Positions 50,788-60,014 of a DNA stretch of 64,000 nucleotides are shown here, in pieces. Source of the stretch: Lachnospiraceae bacterium (GTDB taxonomy: Bacteria > Bacillota > Clostridia > Lachnospirales > Anaerotignaceae). Position 1 is the stretch's first letter. The number at the start of each line of letters is the position of its first letter. The notes beneath the pieces were generated by a model, which worked only from the letters and a program-made list of their open reading frames with translations, did no database searches and was not told the DNA's origin. Where the stretch lies: positions 322,415 to 386,414 of the forward strand of contig DPJA01000038.1 of assembly GCA_003543235.1 (NCBI GenBank), written 5' to 3'. A program made the translations under genes and the position numbers.

Positions 50788-51642
50788 CTATCTGCCCCCT
50801 TTTGTAAACATTTTTTCCCTCAAAACATCATAAAATCCTAAATCTCCCGTTTTTATAATGTTAGTGTAATGCTCTGCCCTGCTTATAACAATGTAATCTC
50901 CTGTTTCTAAATTGCATACACTTTGACCATCAATGACTGCATAAAGGCGTTGCCTTGTATATCGATTAACTTTAAGCATAACCACATCATCTGCACCAAC
51001 CACAATACTTCTTGCGTGTAACATATGTGGACAAATAGGTGTAATGGCAACCATGTTTGCATCACTTTTTAAAATAGGTCCACCTGCAGCCAAATTATAA
51101 GCGGTAGAACCAGTAGGGGTTGCTACTAAAATTCCATCACCAAAAAACTCATCTATAAATTCGTCATTTACATATACTCCTACATCCACCATACTTCCAC
51201 GGGAAATACTCACCTCATTAATGGCAATCAAAATTTTTTTGCCATCTTTTTTAGAATTTATCTCAGCTTTAAGCATCATTCGTTTTTCAAGTTTGTATTT
51301 GCCGTTAAGCACCTTTTCAACTGTTTCTTTCATTTCTTCTGGTCCACAGTCAGTTAAAAAACCAAGATGACCAAGATTTATGCCCAAAAGAGGTGTATTA
51401 TATTTTGCCGCACGTTTTCCAGCACTTAGCATTGTTCCATCACCACCAAGAGTAATAAGAAATTCTGCATCCCTAAAAATTATGTCTTCCTTTGTGGCAC
51501 ACTCTAAAAGAGCTGCATTCTTTGCAACGCTTTCGCTTACCATGGGCTGACAGCCTTTTTCTTTAAGCAAAGCCACAAGATTTTTAGTAGCTGTAAAATT
51601 ATCATCTTTTCTTGCGTTAGGCAAAATACCTATTTTTCTCAT
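50788..51642 (-). CDS. nadK: NAD kinase
   Basis: Makes NADP from NAD and ATP. The 284 residues carry the GGDGT motif (LITLGGDGTMLSAGK, about residue 60), NLGHLGFLTD and the NAD-binding GDGILVATPTGSTAYNLAAGGP. The ATG at 51642 is 6 bases from AAGGTG; a GTG and ATG just upstream overlap that site. It lies between tlyA and argR in a tight operon. Confidence 0.96.
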   Translation of the reverse strand: MRKIGILPNARKDDNFTATKNLVALLKEKGCQPMVSESVAKNAALLECATKEDIIFRDAEFLITLGGDGTMLSAGKRAAKYNTPLLGINLGHLGFLTDCGPEEMKETVEKVLNGKYKLEKRMMLKAEINSKKDGKKILIAINEVSISRGSMVDVGVYVNDEFIDEFFGDGILVATPTGSTAYNLAAGGPILKSDANMVAITPICPHMLHARSIVVGADDVVMLKVNRYTRQRLYAVIDGQSVCNLETGDYIVISRAEHYTNIIKTGDLGFYDVLREKMFTKGGR

Positions 51643-51653
51643 TTGCATCACCT

Positions 51654-52463
51654 TTATAACTCCTCATGGGAGGTTGTAGTTACCCTTTCTGCCAAAGCAT
51701 ATGCTTCTTCAAGTGTAAGCCCTTGGGCTTTTTTATCCAGCAAAATTAGGTACTCAATATTCCCCTCTGGCCCTTTAATAGGCGAAAAATCTATATTTAA
51801 TATGTTCAGCTTCTGGTCAAACGCAAAGTCTATAATCTTAACAATAACTTCTTTGTGTACTGCCATATCCTTCACAACGCCTTTTTTGCCCACCTTTTCA
51901 CGTCCTGCTTCAAACTGTGGTTTAATAAGGCAAATAAGCTGGGCATCCTCGGTCATTCGGCTTGCCGTTGGTGGAATAACCATTGTAAGTGAGATGAAAG
52001 AAACGTCGATAGATGCAAAATTCGCAAGTGTTGGAACTTGTTCTTCAGTAAGGTATCGCACATTAGTTTTTTCAAGACACACGACTCTTTCGTCAATTCT
52101 AAGCTTCCACGCAAATTGACCATAACCGACATCAATTGCATATACCTTAACTGCACCATTTTGCAGCATACAGTCTGTAAATCCACCTGTTGAAGCACCT
52201 ATGTCCATACATATTTTGCCCTGAAGCTTGACTCCAAATTCATTAATTGCTTTTTCAAGCTTGTAGCCACCTCGGCTAACATATTTCTGATGTCCGTCCT
52301 TTACAGTAATTTCTGCATTTACATCAATTTTTGTGCCTGCCTTATCCTCTTTTTGACCAGCAACATATACCTTGCCTGCCATAATAAGTGCCTTGCCTTT
52401 TTCTCTGGACTCTACAAGACCTTTGTCTACCATTAAAATATCAAGTCTTTCTTTCTCTGCCAT
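51654..52463 (-). CDS. tlyA: TlyA-family rRNA 2'-O-methyltransferase (hemolysin A)
   Basis: Methylates rRNA (in mycobacteria 16S and 23S cytidines); called hemolysin in older annotations. The 269 residues start with an S4 RNA-binding domain (RLDILMVDKGLVESREKGKALIMAGKVYV), then the FtsJ-type SAM domain (ICMDIGASTGGFTDCMLQNG, with AIDVGYGQFAWKLR) and a KDMAVHKEV tail. Its place between dxs and nadK is conserved in Firmicutes. Confidence 0.94.
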   Translation of the reverse strand: MAEKERLDILMVDKGLVESREKGKALIMAGKVYVAGQKEDKAGTKIDVNAEITVKDGHQKYVSRGGYKLEKAINEFGVKLQGKICMDIGASTGGFTDCMLQNGAVKVYAIDVGYGQFAWKLRIDERVVCLEKTNVRYLTEEQVPTLANFASIDVSFISLTMVIPPTASRMTEDAQLICLIKPQFEAGREKVGKKGVVKDMAVHKEVIVKIIDFAFDQKLNILNIDFSPIKGPEGNIEYLILLDKKAQGLTLEEAYALAERVTTTSHEEL

Positions 52464-52468
52464 AGTTT

Positions 52469-54340
52469 TTACCTTTCATTAATAACATCGTTTATCCGAC
52501 GTAAAATTCCATCAGTGTCAAGGCTATATCGACCAAAGAGCTGTTCCCTTGTACCTTGTTCTATAAATTTATCAGGGAACCCAAAGCTTGTAAGCCTTAC
52601 TCCCGTTATATTCTGGTTTGATATTTCTTCATTGACTACACTGCCAAAGCCACCCTTTACTACGTTATCCTCAATAGTAAAAATATATTTACACTTTTTG
52701 CATATATATGCAGTTGTTTTACTGTCTATAGGTTTTATAAATCTTGGGTTAACAAGCATTGGATTTTTCCCATCTGCTTTCAGTTTTTCGCATACTTCTT
52801 TTGCTGTATCAAACATAGTTCCACAAGCAATAATTGCAATTTCGTTGCCGTCCGTATCTATCTCGGCAATGCCATAGCTTATTTCTTCACCGCAATACCA
52901 ATCCTCTTCGGCATTGCTGCGTGGATACCTTATAGCCACAGGCCCGTCCATTTCCACTGCCATTTCCAGCATACTTTTAAGCTCCGCACCATTTTTTGGT
53001 GCCATAATTGTAAGGTTTGGAATGTGATAAAGAAATGAAATATCAAAAATTCCTTGATGAGTTTCGCCATCCGCACCTACAATGCCAGCCCTATCAATAG
53101 CAAAAATTACATGAAGTTTTTGTAAACACACATCTACCATCAATTGGTCATAGGCACGTTGTAAAAATGTTGAATATACTGCAAAAACAGGTATAAGCCC
53201 GCCACTTGCAAGACCCGCCGAAAAAGTTACAGCGTGTTGCTCAGCTATTGCAACATCAAAAAAGCGGTTTGGATAAGCAAGCTGAAAATCCTCTAACCCT
53301 GTTCCACTTGCCATTGCGGCAGAAATAGCCACCAGCTTTTCGTTCTTTTTACCAATGGACATCATTGTATCACCAAAGACTTTTGAGAATGAAGGCTTGG
53401 CCTTTTTTGATGGTGATGTGCCTGTTTTTATATCAAAACTGCCTACCCCATGATAATCCCAAGGTAATTTTTCAGCAAAGCGATATCCCTTGCCCTTAGT
53501 AGTTTTTACATGAAGCAAAACAGGTCCTTTTATATTCTTAATCTTATTAAAAACCTCTATAAGTTCCTCCGTATCGTGACCATCTATAGGGCCAATATAT
53601 TTAAAGCCCAGTTCCTCAAATATAACTCCCGAAACAAAAAGATATTTCACACCATCTTTAACACGCTCAATAACCTTGTCCAATGTTTTACCAACAACAG
53701 GCATTTTATCAAGCAATTTGTGCACACCTGCCTTAGCATTAAGATATGCCGATGCAGTCCTAAGGTCGTTTAAATACTTGGGCATTGCACCAACATTATT
53801 TGATATTGACATTTGGTTATCATTCAAAACAACAATCAAATTTGTGTTTGCACGCCCTGCATTATTAAGAGCCTCAAAGGCAAGCCCGCCTGTCATAGAA
53901 CCATCACCTATGACTGCAATAACGCTTTCATTTCCTCGATTCAAATCTCTTGCTGTAGCGATGCCCAGTGCCGCCGAGATAGAAGTTGAAGAATGCCCTG
54001 TTGCAAAAGCATCATACTTACTTTCCGAAGGTTTTGGAAAACCGCTTAATCCATCCAGCTTTCTCAAAGTTTTAAAGCCATCTTTTCTGCCCGTAAGCAT
54101 TTTATGTACATAAGCTTGGTGCCCAACATCCCAAACAATCTTGTCTTTTTCAATATCAAAAGAATAGTGCAAAGCCATTGTAAGCTCCACTACACCCAGG
54201 TTTGAGGCAAGATGTCCTCCTGTTTTAGATATATTTTCAAGTAGAAATTCCCTTATTTCCTTTGCAAGGCACGGAAAATCTTTGGGACATATTTCTTTTA
54301 TGTCATTAACTTTATTTAAACTATCAAGTAGTTTATCCAA
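52469..54340 (-). CDS. dxs: 1-deoxy-D-xylulose-5-phosphate synthase
   Basis: First enzyme of the MEP isoprenoid pathway: pyruvate plus glyceraldehyde-3-phosphate to DXP. The 623 residues show GHLASNLGVVELTMALHYSF, the TPP-binding GDGSMTGGLAFEALNNAG...NDN, VADGETHQGIFDISF and the transketolase C-terminal domain. Length typical. Co-transcribed with ispA upstream, the next-stage isoprenoid gene. Confidence 0.97.
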   Translation of the reverse strand: MDKLLDSLNKVNDIKEICPKDFPCLAKEIREFLLENISKTGGHLASNLGVVELTMALHYSFDIEKDKIVWDVGHQAYVHKMLTGRKDGFKTLRKLDGLSGFPKPSESKYDAFATGHSSTSISAALGIATARDLNRGNESVIAVIGDGSMTGGLAFEALNNAGRANTNLIVVLNDNQMSISNNVGAMPKYLNDLRTASAYLNAKAGVHKLLDKMPVVGKTLDKVIERVKDGVKYLFVSGVIFEELGFKYIGPIDGHDTEELIEVFNKIKNIKGPVLLHVKTTKGKGYRFAEKLPWDYHGVGSFDIKTGTSPSKKAKPSFSKVFGDTMMSIGKKNEKLVAISAAMASGTGLEDFQLAYPNRFFDVAIAEQHAVTFSAGLASGGLIPVFAVYSTFLQRAYDQLMVDVCLQKLHVIFAIDRAGIVGADGETHQGIFDISFLYHIPNLTIMAPKNGAELKSMLEMAVEMDGPVAIRYPRSNAEEDWYCGEEISYGIAEIDTDGNEIAIIACGTMFDTAKEVCEKLKADGKNPMLVNPRFIKPIDSKTTAYICKKCKYIFTIEDNVVKGGFGSVVNEEISNQNITGVRLTSFGFPDKFIEQGTREQLFGRYSLDTDGILRRINDVINER

Positions 54341-54371
54341 TCACTACACCGTCTTTCTTTTGGTATCTTGC

Positions 54372-54800
54372 TTAAAACAGATAACCAACCACAATTCCCA
54401 ACACTGCACCACAAAACACCTGCAATGGTGTATGTCCTAAAAGTTCCTTTAATTGTTCTTCAAATTTTAATTCAGCGTGCATAAACAGAAGATTAATTGC
54501 ACGTGCTTGCTTACCTGCCGCACGTCTTACCCCTGCTGCATCATACATAACTATAAGGCTGAACACACAGCTAACGCCAAAAATAGGGGAATCAAAACCA
54601 TATATTTTACCAATACACGTTGTCATAGCAGTAACTAATGCCGAATGTGAGCTTGGCATTCCTCCAGACCCGTACATTCTGCTTATATCCATCCTTTTTT
54701 CTGCCAAAAGAGTTAATATAACCTTAAATAGCTGTGCCAAAAACCACGCAAGCACTGCTGTCCATAAGGTTTTGTTTGCAAATAATTGTTGAATTTCCAT
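54372..54800 (-). CDS. Divergent PAP2-family (DUF212) membrane protein
   Basis: A 142-residue protein with about four helices and the PAP2-like motif GSGGMPSSHSALVTAMTT (about 45-62), whose Ser/His residues match the acid-phosphatase fold but whose second half is altered, hence 'divergent PAP2'. It probably acts on a lipid phosphate, perhaps an isoprenoid given its place between ispA and dxs. Activity is not proven for this subfamily. Confidence 0.85.
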   Translation of the reverse strand: MEIQQLFANKTLWTAVLAWFLAQLFKVILTLLAEKRMDISRMYGSGGMPSSHSALVTAMTTCIGKIYGFDSPIFGVSCVFSLIVMYDAAGVRRAAGKQARAINLLFMHAELKFEEQLKELLGHTPLQVFCGAVLGIVVGYLF

Positions 54801-54836
54801 TTATATAATCACACCCTTTCATCTTGTAAGTTCCCG

Positions 54837-55721
54837 TTAAAACCGCCTATCAATGAGGTATCTTGTCATTTCCTCTAAAAAATTACACCTTGTTCCAAAG
54901 CTTTGTAATATACTCATAGCCTCGTAAGAAAGCTGTTTAACAAACTCTGTGGATTTTTCAATACCATACAAAGTAACATAGGTTGTTTTTTCATTTTTTT
55001 CATCGCTGAAAATAGGTTTACCAAGTTCTTCTTGTGTACTGGTAACATCCAAAATGTCATCCTGAATTTGAAAAGCAATTCCAATTTTCTTAGCGGCCTC
55101 ATCAAGTAATTCCACCGAAGCATCTGTTGCACCTGCAAGCAATGCACCTGCCTTAAAAGCACCTTGAATCAAAGCACCTGTCTTATTTAGATGAATAAAA
55201 TCAAGAGTTTCCTTGTTCAGTTTCTTGCCATCACTTATTACATCTACTACTTGGCCAACAACCATTCCGTTAACACCCGCTCCGTGTGCAATGGCATTCA
55301 TAGCACGTGCCCCTTTTATATCTTGGCTTTTGCATACAGCCTCGCTCATCACTTCAAAAGCATGGGTCAAAAGGGCATCCCCAGCTAAAATAGCTATGTC
55401 CTCACCAAAGGCTTTATGGTTTGTAAGTCTGCCACGTCTAAAATTATCGTTATCAATTGCAGGCAAATCATCATGTATAAGAGAATATGTATGAATCATT
55501 TCCAAAGCACAAGCATATGGTGCCGCAATATCATCACTTCCGCCAAACATACGGTTAACTGCCAAAAGCATTATAGGGCGAATTCTTTTCCCACCTGCAA
55601 AAACAGAGTATCGCATTGACTTAAAAATTATTTCTGGATACTCACATTCCTTTGGCAAATATTCATCCAGCTTTGTATCAACATACATTCTTCTTTCATT
55701 TAATTCCGTACTTAGGTTCAT
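54837..55721 (-). CDS. ispA: Farnesyl/geranylgeranyl diphosphate synthase
   Basis: Short-chain prenyltransferase that builds FPP from IPP and DMAPP. The 294 residues have both Asp-rich motifs: IHDDLPAIDND (FARM) and QIQDDILDVT (SARM), with GGKRIRPIML and KTGALIQGA. The ATG at 55721 has GGAGG 9 bases upstream; a start at 55748 would overlap xseB. The order xseA-xseB-ispA-dxs is conserved, here with the PAP2 gene inserted. Confidence 0.96.
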   Translation of the reverse strand: MNLSTELNERRMYVDTKLDEYLPKECEYPEIIFKSMRYSVFAGGKRIRPIMLLAVNRMFGGSDDIAAPYACALEMIHTYSLIHDDLPAIDNDNFRRGRLTNHKAFGEDIAILAGDALLTHAFEVMSEAVCKSQDIKGARAMNAIAHGAGVNGMVVGQVVDVISDGKKLNKETLDFIHLNKTGALIQGAFKAGALLAGATDASVELLDEAAKKIGIAFQIQDDILDVTSTQEELGKPIFSDEKNEKTTYVTLYGIEKSTEFVKQLSYEAMSILQSFGTRCNFLEEMTRYLIDRRF

Positions 55722-55725
55722 TTTT

Positions 55726-55965
55726 TTAATCCTCCTCGTTCTGGTCAAAGGCCGTCAAAGTATATTTACCATCAAAGGTCTTTTTAAGCTCCATAACCTC
55801 TTTTTCAGCTACTTCAAGTGTATTGCGACAAAAAAGAGTCAGTTCCATTCCCTCTTTGTAAAGCTTTATAGACTTTTCAAGGGAAACCTCCTCATTTTCA
55901 AGGGTTTGTGCAATTTGTTCTATCTGGGCTAAAGCGTCCTCATAGCTTAGCTTTTTTTTAGCCAT
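55726..55965 (-). CDS. xseB: Exodeoxyribonuclease VII small subunit
   Basis: Small subunit of Exo VII (several copies per large subunit). The 79 residues are helical with the typical YEDALAQIEQIAQTLENEEVSLEKSIKLYKEGMEL pattern. It starts in the xseA stop (TGATG), so subunits are translationally coupled. Confidence 0.93.
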   Translation of the reverse strand: MAKKKLSYEDALAQIEQIAQTLENEEVSLEKSIKLYKEGMELTLFCRNTLEVAEKEVMELKKTFDGKYTLTAFDQNEED

Positions 55966-57173
55966 CAGCCTTCTACCGTCCCTTCTGTAATAACTTCTAT
56001 AGTACCATCTGATAAATTAATCCTAAGCATATCTCCTTTTTTAACATCTTTAACCGAAGAAATTAACTTATTGTCTTTATTAAATGTTGCACTATATCCT
56101 CTTTTAAGAATTCCCATCGGCGAAAGCAGTTCAAGACGTTTAGTTAGATGATAAAATAACTGTTGCTTTCTTTCCATGTTTAAAAGCAGTGCTTTTTCCA
56201 TATCTTTTTTATATCTGTCCAATAGGATAAGGTTATTTGCCAAATTTTCTTGTGGATGCTTAAATGCTCTGCTTTTTTCAAGCACTGTAACTCTGTTTTT
56301 TTGATTTTCCATAACCTTGCTTACAGCAAAACCAAGACGAAGCCTTATAGCATTAAGCCTGTCACAATCCCCTTGCCAATCGTTTATTGCAAGTTCTGCG
56401 GCGGCAGACGGTGTTGGTGCCCGCAAATCTGACACGAAATCAGCAATGGTAAAATCTGTTTCGTGACCAACTGCACTTATTACAGGTATTTCCGATGCAA
56501 AAATAGCTCTTGCCACTATTTTCTCATTAAATGCCCATAAATCTTCTATGCTTCCGCCACCACGGCCAACAATAATTGTATCTGCCCCACCCCATAAATT
56601 AACCTGTTTTATAGCCTCTGCTATAGATTTTGCGGCATTTTCACCCTGAACAAACACAGGTACAACTACAATTTGTACTCCATTATTTCTTCTTTTTGCT
56701 ATATTAATAATATCCCTTACAGCCGCCCCCGTTGGCGAAGTTATAACTGCAATAGTTTTTGGTGTTTTGCATATTTCTCGTTTAAAATCCTCGTCAAACA
56801 AGCCCTCGGCACTAAGCTTCCCTTTCATTTGCTCAAAAGCAACTGCAAGAGAGCCTGCACCAACGGGCTGCATAAGTTCTGCATAAAGTTGATATTGACC
56901 TGTTTTTTCATATACACTTATGTAGCCGCAGATAGTTGCTTCCATTCCGTTTTCAGGCTCAAATGGTAGCATCTGTGCACTGCCACGAAACATAATGCAA
57001 CTGACAGCACCATTTTTATCCTTTAGAGTAAAATATAAATGCCCTGAGGAATGCCTTTTATAGTTAGAAATTTCGCCCTTTACCCATAGACTTTGCAGTA
57101 TAAAGTCGTTATCAAATATCCCTCTAATGTACCTGTTAATTTGTGCTACGGAATAAACCCTTGGCTCAAGCAT
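55965..57173 (-). CDS. xseA: Exodeoxyribonuclease VII large subunit
   Basis: Catalytic subunit of a ssDNA exonuclease that cuts from both ends. The 402 residues have the N-terminal OB fold (YIRGIFDNDFILQSLWVKGEISNYKRHSSGHLYFTLKD), the nuclease core with GRGGGSIEDLWAFNE, HETDFTIADFVSDLRAPTPSAAAE and a C-terminal coiled coil. It starts 4 bases after the nusB stop. Confidence 0.95.
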   Translation of the reverse strand: MLEPRVYSVAQINRYIRGIFDNDFILQSLWVKGEISNYKRHSSGHLYFTLKDKNGAVSCIMFRGSAQMLPFEPENGMEATICGYISVYEKTGQYQLYAELMQPVGAGSLAVAFEQMKGKLSAEGLFDEDFKREICKTPKTIAVITSPTGAAVRDIINIAKRRNNGVQIVVVPVFVQGENAAKSIAEAIKQVNLWGGADTIIVGRGGGSIEDLWAFNEKIVARAIFASEIPVISAVGHETDFTIADFVSDLRAPTPSAAAELAINDWQGDCDRLNAIRLRLGFAVSKVMENQKNRVTVLEKSRAFKHPQENLANNLILLDRYKKDMEKALLLNMERKQQLFYHLTKRLELLSPMGILKRGYSATFNKDNKLISSVKDVKKGDMLRINLSDGTIEVITEGTVEG

Positions 57174-57177
57174 TTTC

Positions 57178-57579
57178 TCACCTCTGTGATATTTTACCTA
57201 AAATACCGTTTATAAAGCTTGGTGCTTCATCTGAACTGTATTTTTTTGCCAGCTCAACTGCCTCGTTAATAGCAACACTATCAGGTGCTTCATCCGAAAA
57301 CTTCATTTCATAAACAGCAAGCCTTAGTATGGCTAAATCTACCTTACTCATTCTCTCTGTTGTCCACCCTCTGGCGTATTCTCCAATAATAGCATCAATT
57401 TCTTCAAGATTTTTCATTGTTCCATCCACTGTTTCCAGTATATATTTTTTATCCCCTTCTTCTATATCAGGGTTTTCTTTAAAAAATATATTCTTGTTTT
57501 CATCTATTTCGTGTATATCTATAAAATCATACTGAAATAGCAAGCTAAATGCGTTTCTTCTAGCATTAATTCTGCTCAT
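57178..57579 (-). CDS. nusB: Transcription antitermination factor NusB
   Basis: Part of the rRNA antitermination complex with NusE (S10). The 133 residues are all-helical with RRNAFSLLFQYDF near the N-terminus and LAILRLAVYEMKF and SINGILGKIS-like FINGILGKISQR at the C-terminus. GGAGG site before ATG. It sits between asp23 and xseA; folD, found here in Bacillus, is missing. Confidence 0.93.
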   Translation of the reverse strand: MSRINARRNAFSLLFQYDFIDIHEIDENKNIFFKENPDIEEGDKKYILETVDGTMKNLEEIDAIIGEYARGWTTERMSKVDLAILRLAVYEMKFSDEAPDSVAINEAVELAKKYSSDEAPSFINGILGKISQR

Positions 57580-57615
57580 TTTTTATCCTCCATAATTTTG
57601 TCTAAAGTAAATGAA

Positions 57616-57645
57616 ACCCTCGGAAAAATTACATTTTCCAAGGGT
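57616..57645 (-). terminator. Attenuator-like hairpin between asp23 and nusB
   Basis: Stem with ACCCT-GGAAAA against TTTTCC-AGGGT (one mismatch), 9 bases after the asp23 stop, followed by TTCATTT on the minus strand. Confidence 0.55.
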
Positions 57646-57654
57646 GTAATCATA

Positions 57655-58038
57655 TTACTGTGCTTCATTTTCTTCCTTGCTATTTGTTTTTTCCACCACA
57701 ACAGCTGAAATATTTACATCCACAACAGCTACTGAAAGACCTGTCATTGTTTCAACTGCATTTTTGATTTTGTTTTGTACTTCCTCGGCAACCTCTCGCA
57801 GTAATGTTCCAAACCTAACTGCAAGCTCTATTTCAATGGATGCTTCTCCGTCTTGAACAGATACCTTAACACCCTTCGCAAGATTTTTTTTGCCAAAGAG
57901 CCCTGCTATTGAATCTGTAGGAGTGCCACTTACAAGTACAATTCCCTCCACCTCTGCCGCAGCTGTGCCTGCTATAATTGCTATTACTTCATCGGCAATA
58001 CGAATTTGACCTATCCTTGCATCTGTATATTCTGACAT
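57655..58038 (-). CDS. Asp23/Gls24-family envelope stress protein
   Basis: 127-residue member of the Asp23/Gls24 (DUF322) family, linked to cell-envelope stress. Core signature: GQIRIADEVIAIIAGTAAAEVEGI, followed by VKVSVQDGEASIEIELAVRFGTLL and a terminal VAVVDVNISAVVVE. It has its own promoter and lies after the spoIIIA terminator, before nusB, the same place as Bacillus yqhY. Confidence 0.9.
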   Translation of the reverse strand: MSEYTDARIGQIRIADEVIAIIAGTAAAEVEGIVLVSGTPTDSIAGLFGKKNLAKGVKVSVQDGEASIEIELAVRFGTLLREVAEEVQNKIKNAVETMTGLSVAVVDVNISAVVVEKTNSKEENEAQ

Positions 58039-58102
58039 AACGAATTCCTCCCTAAAAATCTAATCATTATCCAAATTAAAAGCATTTGCATAAACTACGC
58101 TT

Positions 58103-58130
58103 ATTATAACAGAATTTATGCACTTTGCAA
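58103..58130 (-). promoter_or_regulatory. Promoter of asp23-nusB
   Basis: TTGCAA (58125-58130), 16 bases, TATAAT (58103-58108) on the minus strand, 65 bases before the start. Confidence 0.65.
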
Positions 58131-58158
58131 AACATTTTATGCAGATAATATGATAAAA

Positions 58159-58180
58159 GGATGGCTCAAAAGAGCCATCC
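58159..58180 (-). terminator. Terminator of the spoIIIA operon
   Basis: Perfect 9-bp stem GGATGGCTC / GAGCCATCC with 4-base loop, 4 bases past the spoIIIAH stop, followed by TTTTATC on the minus strand. Confidence 0.9.
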
Positions 58181-58183
58181 GCA

Positions 58184-58891
58184 TTAACCTTGTTTTTTTA
58201 ATGTACTTATTCTTATTTTATCGGCAGAAACTCCTGTTTTTCGCTTTACTATATCCTCAATTTGAGCAAGTTGTGACTCATTTAAACTTTCACTGCTTAC
58301 AACAACATCTACAGTTGCATCATCAATTCGTACATATGCTTCGTTAAATCCTTTTGCCTTAATCATAGTTTCTGCAGCTGTTTCCTTTTCTATTCTTTGC
58401 TGTAATTCCATCATTTCTGCGGCACAATCTGACTTTTGAGTGCTATCAAGTTTATCGTTATTTATCATTTCTGTAAGCATATCTTTTTGTTTTGAACGTG
58501 ATTGCTCTCTATCTAGTTTTGCCTGCACAAAATATGTACTTGCATCCTCGGTTGCATTTACAAAAATTGCCGCACCAGTGTCATCATCAGGTGATGTATA
58601 ATTAGCTTCTGCCGTAAGTGGGTCTAGCGTTGCCTGAGCACTTTCACCATCTTTGGTATCTTTGGTATCTTTGGTATCCTGTGACACTTTTGCATCATTG
58701 GCATCATCGGCATCATCAGCAAGCACTGTAATATCTGACGAATCATCAACAAGTGCTTCATAACTATAGCCATCTTCTGCGGCAGCCGTACTTTGCACCT
58801 CTTGGGTTTGGCTAAAATTTAAGTAGCCTGCCACGGCAATCATAACTACAAGGGTTGTAACAACGATTTGATTTTTTCTAACTGCAAACAT
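58184..58891 (-). CDS. spoIIIAH: Stage III sporulation protein AH
   Basis: Mother-cell half of the SpoIIIAH-SpoIIQ channel to the forespore. The 235 residues have an N-terminal membrane helix (about 8-25), a low-complexity acidic linker (about 50-110) with tandem Asp-Thr-Lys and Asp-Asp-Ala units, and the C-terminal ring-building motif domain (about 130-235, TVDVVVSSESLNESQLAQIEDIVKRKTG). The linker is encoded by two sets of 9-base tandem repeats. SpoIIQ is not in the window. Confidence 0.92.
   Translation of the reverse strand: MFAVRKNQIVVTTLVVMIAVAGYLNFSQTQEVQSTAAAEDGYSYEALVDDSSDITVLADDADDANDAKVSQDTKDTKDTKDGESAQATLDPLTAEANYTSPDDDTGAAIFVNATEDASTYFVQAKLDREQSRSKQKDMLTEMINNDKLDSTQKSDCAAEMMELQQRIEKETAAETMIKAKGFNEAYVRIDDATVDVVVSSESLNESQLAQIEDIVKRKTGVSADKIRISTLKKQG
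58651..58718 (-). repeat. Nine-base tandem repeats inside spoIIIAH
   Basis: Three copies of CTTTGGTAT (58651-58677) and three near-copies of GCATCATCG (58692-58718) on the plus strand. They encode repeated Asp-Thr-Lys and acidic Asp/Ala units in the linker. Confidence 0.9.
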
Positions 58892-58904
58892 TTATGTATC
58901 CCTC

Positions 58905-59477
58905 CTAATTCATTTTAAAAACCTCTACCTTGTGTGCAGGAACATCAAGCAAAGCCTGTGCCCCTCTGGTAAGTGCCTCCTTTACAAATATATCATCGCC
59001 ACCTTGTGCCACTATTACAACTCCCTCAATTTCAGGAGCTTTCTCTTTAAGCACTAGTGGTGAATTGCTGCTGCCTGTGCCATTAAGCAGAACCACTTTT
59101 TTTTCACTGTTAAGCTCTTGTGTGGTTTTTCCTCCGCTTTCTTCCGATTTATTTTCTTCCACCTTTTCATCTTGTGCAACTACAATTTCACTGCCCGTTT
59201 TAAATGTAATAATAACACGCACATTACCTACACCGCTGATGGCTGAAAAAGCCTCTGTCATTCTTTCTTCCAAGTCTTGATATTTAATAGCTTCACTTTT
59301 ATCTGCTGTGGCATTTTGCAAAAGCGGTGTGCTTGCTGCATTACTCTTTTTGTTCTGGCCAAAAAAGGCATTGCCTAGCAACATAAGCATTACACCTGTT
59401 GCAAGTACAGCTACTAAGTCTGCCTTAAGTCTTTTGCCATCTTTTCTTAAAAAGTTTATTACCGTGTTTTTATCCAA
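58905..59477 (-). CDS. spoIIIAG: Stage III sporulation protein AG
   Basis: Ring-forming protein of the mother-cell feeding-tube complex. The 190 residues have one membrane helix (about 22-40) and a ring-building motif domain (YQDLEERMTEAFSAISGVGNVRVIITFKTG, EGVVIVAQGGDDIFVKEALTRGAQALLDVPAHKVEVFKM). Two insertion loops between strands are Glu/Ser-rich. Follows spoIIIAF by 25 bases. Confidence 0.93.
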   Translation of the reverse strand: MDKNTVINFLRKDGKRLKADLVAVLATGVMLMLLGNAFFGQNKKSNAASTPLLQNATADKSEAIKYQDLEERMTEAFSAISGVGNVRVIITFKTGSEIVVAQDEKVEENKSEESGGKTTQELNSEKKVVLLNGTGSSNSPLVLKEKAPEIEGVVIVAQGGDDIFVKEALTRGAQALLDVPAHKVEVFKMN

Positions 59478-59502
59478 AGTAAGTCACCCCTGTTTTTTCT
59501 GA

Positions 59503-60000
59503 TTACTTGTAAACAAACTCTATATCCTTTGGTGAAACTCCATATTTACCACCTATATATTGTGCCGTTTTTTCATCTTCTCCCTCATCCCCTTCACTAT
59601 CGCTGTAAATGCTTATACTTAAAATGTTGCCATAACCATCACTTTCTGAATTCTCCTCCACCACTACCTCTGCACTTAAAGCCTTTGAATCCTCTGCAAT
59701 TTTTTGGTTAAGCTCGTCTTTGTAAATTTCAAGTGCAATTGTATTATTATCCCCATCACTTTCAATGGAATAGCTCTGTCCCCACACTTCTTCGGTTTTT
59801 CGCTGTGCAACGCCAACCATCTGTTCCTCACTAATTCCAAACAAATAGGTTACAGGCTGCATAACCGCCAGCGTAAGCAGCAATCCCATTATTAGCTTAA
59901 GGTATTTTTTGTACTCTTCCGGCATAATTATTTCAGCAAAAACCGAGATAAGCAGAAAGGATACTATAGTTTTAATATATGTACCGAACCACTCAATCAT
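59503..60000 (-). CDS. spoIIIAF: Stage III sporulation protein AF
   Basis: The 165 residues have two N-terminal helices (about 8-55, EIIMPEEYKKYLKLIMGLLLTLAVMQPV) that are typical of the family, and a soluble C-terminal ring-building-like domain (SADVVVEENSES-type region to the end). Role in the complex is less defined than AG and AH. GGAGG-type site precedes the ATG. Confidence 0.9.
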   Translation of the reverse strand: MIEWFGTYIKTIVSFLLISVFAEIIMPEEYKKYLKLIMGLLLTLAVMQPVTYLFGISEEQMVGVAQRKTEEVWGQSYSIESDGDNNTIALEIYKDELNQKIAEDSKALSAEVVVEENSESDGYGNILSISIYSDSEGDEGEDEKTAQYIGGKYGVSPKDIEFVYK

Positions 60001-60014
60001 TACTTAAAATCCTC

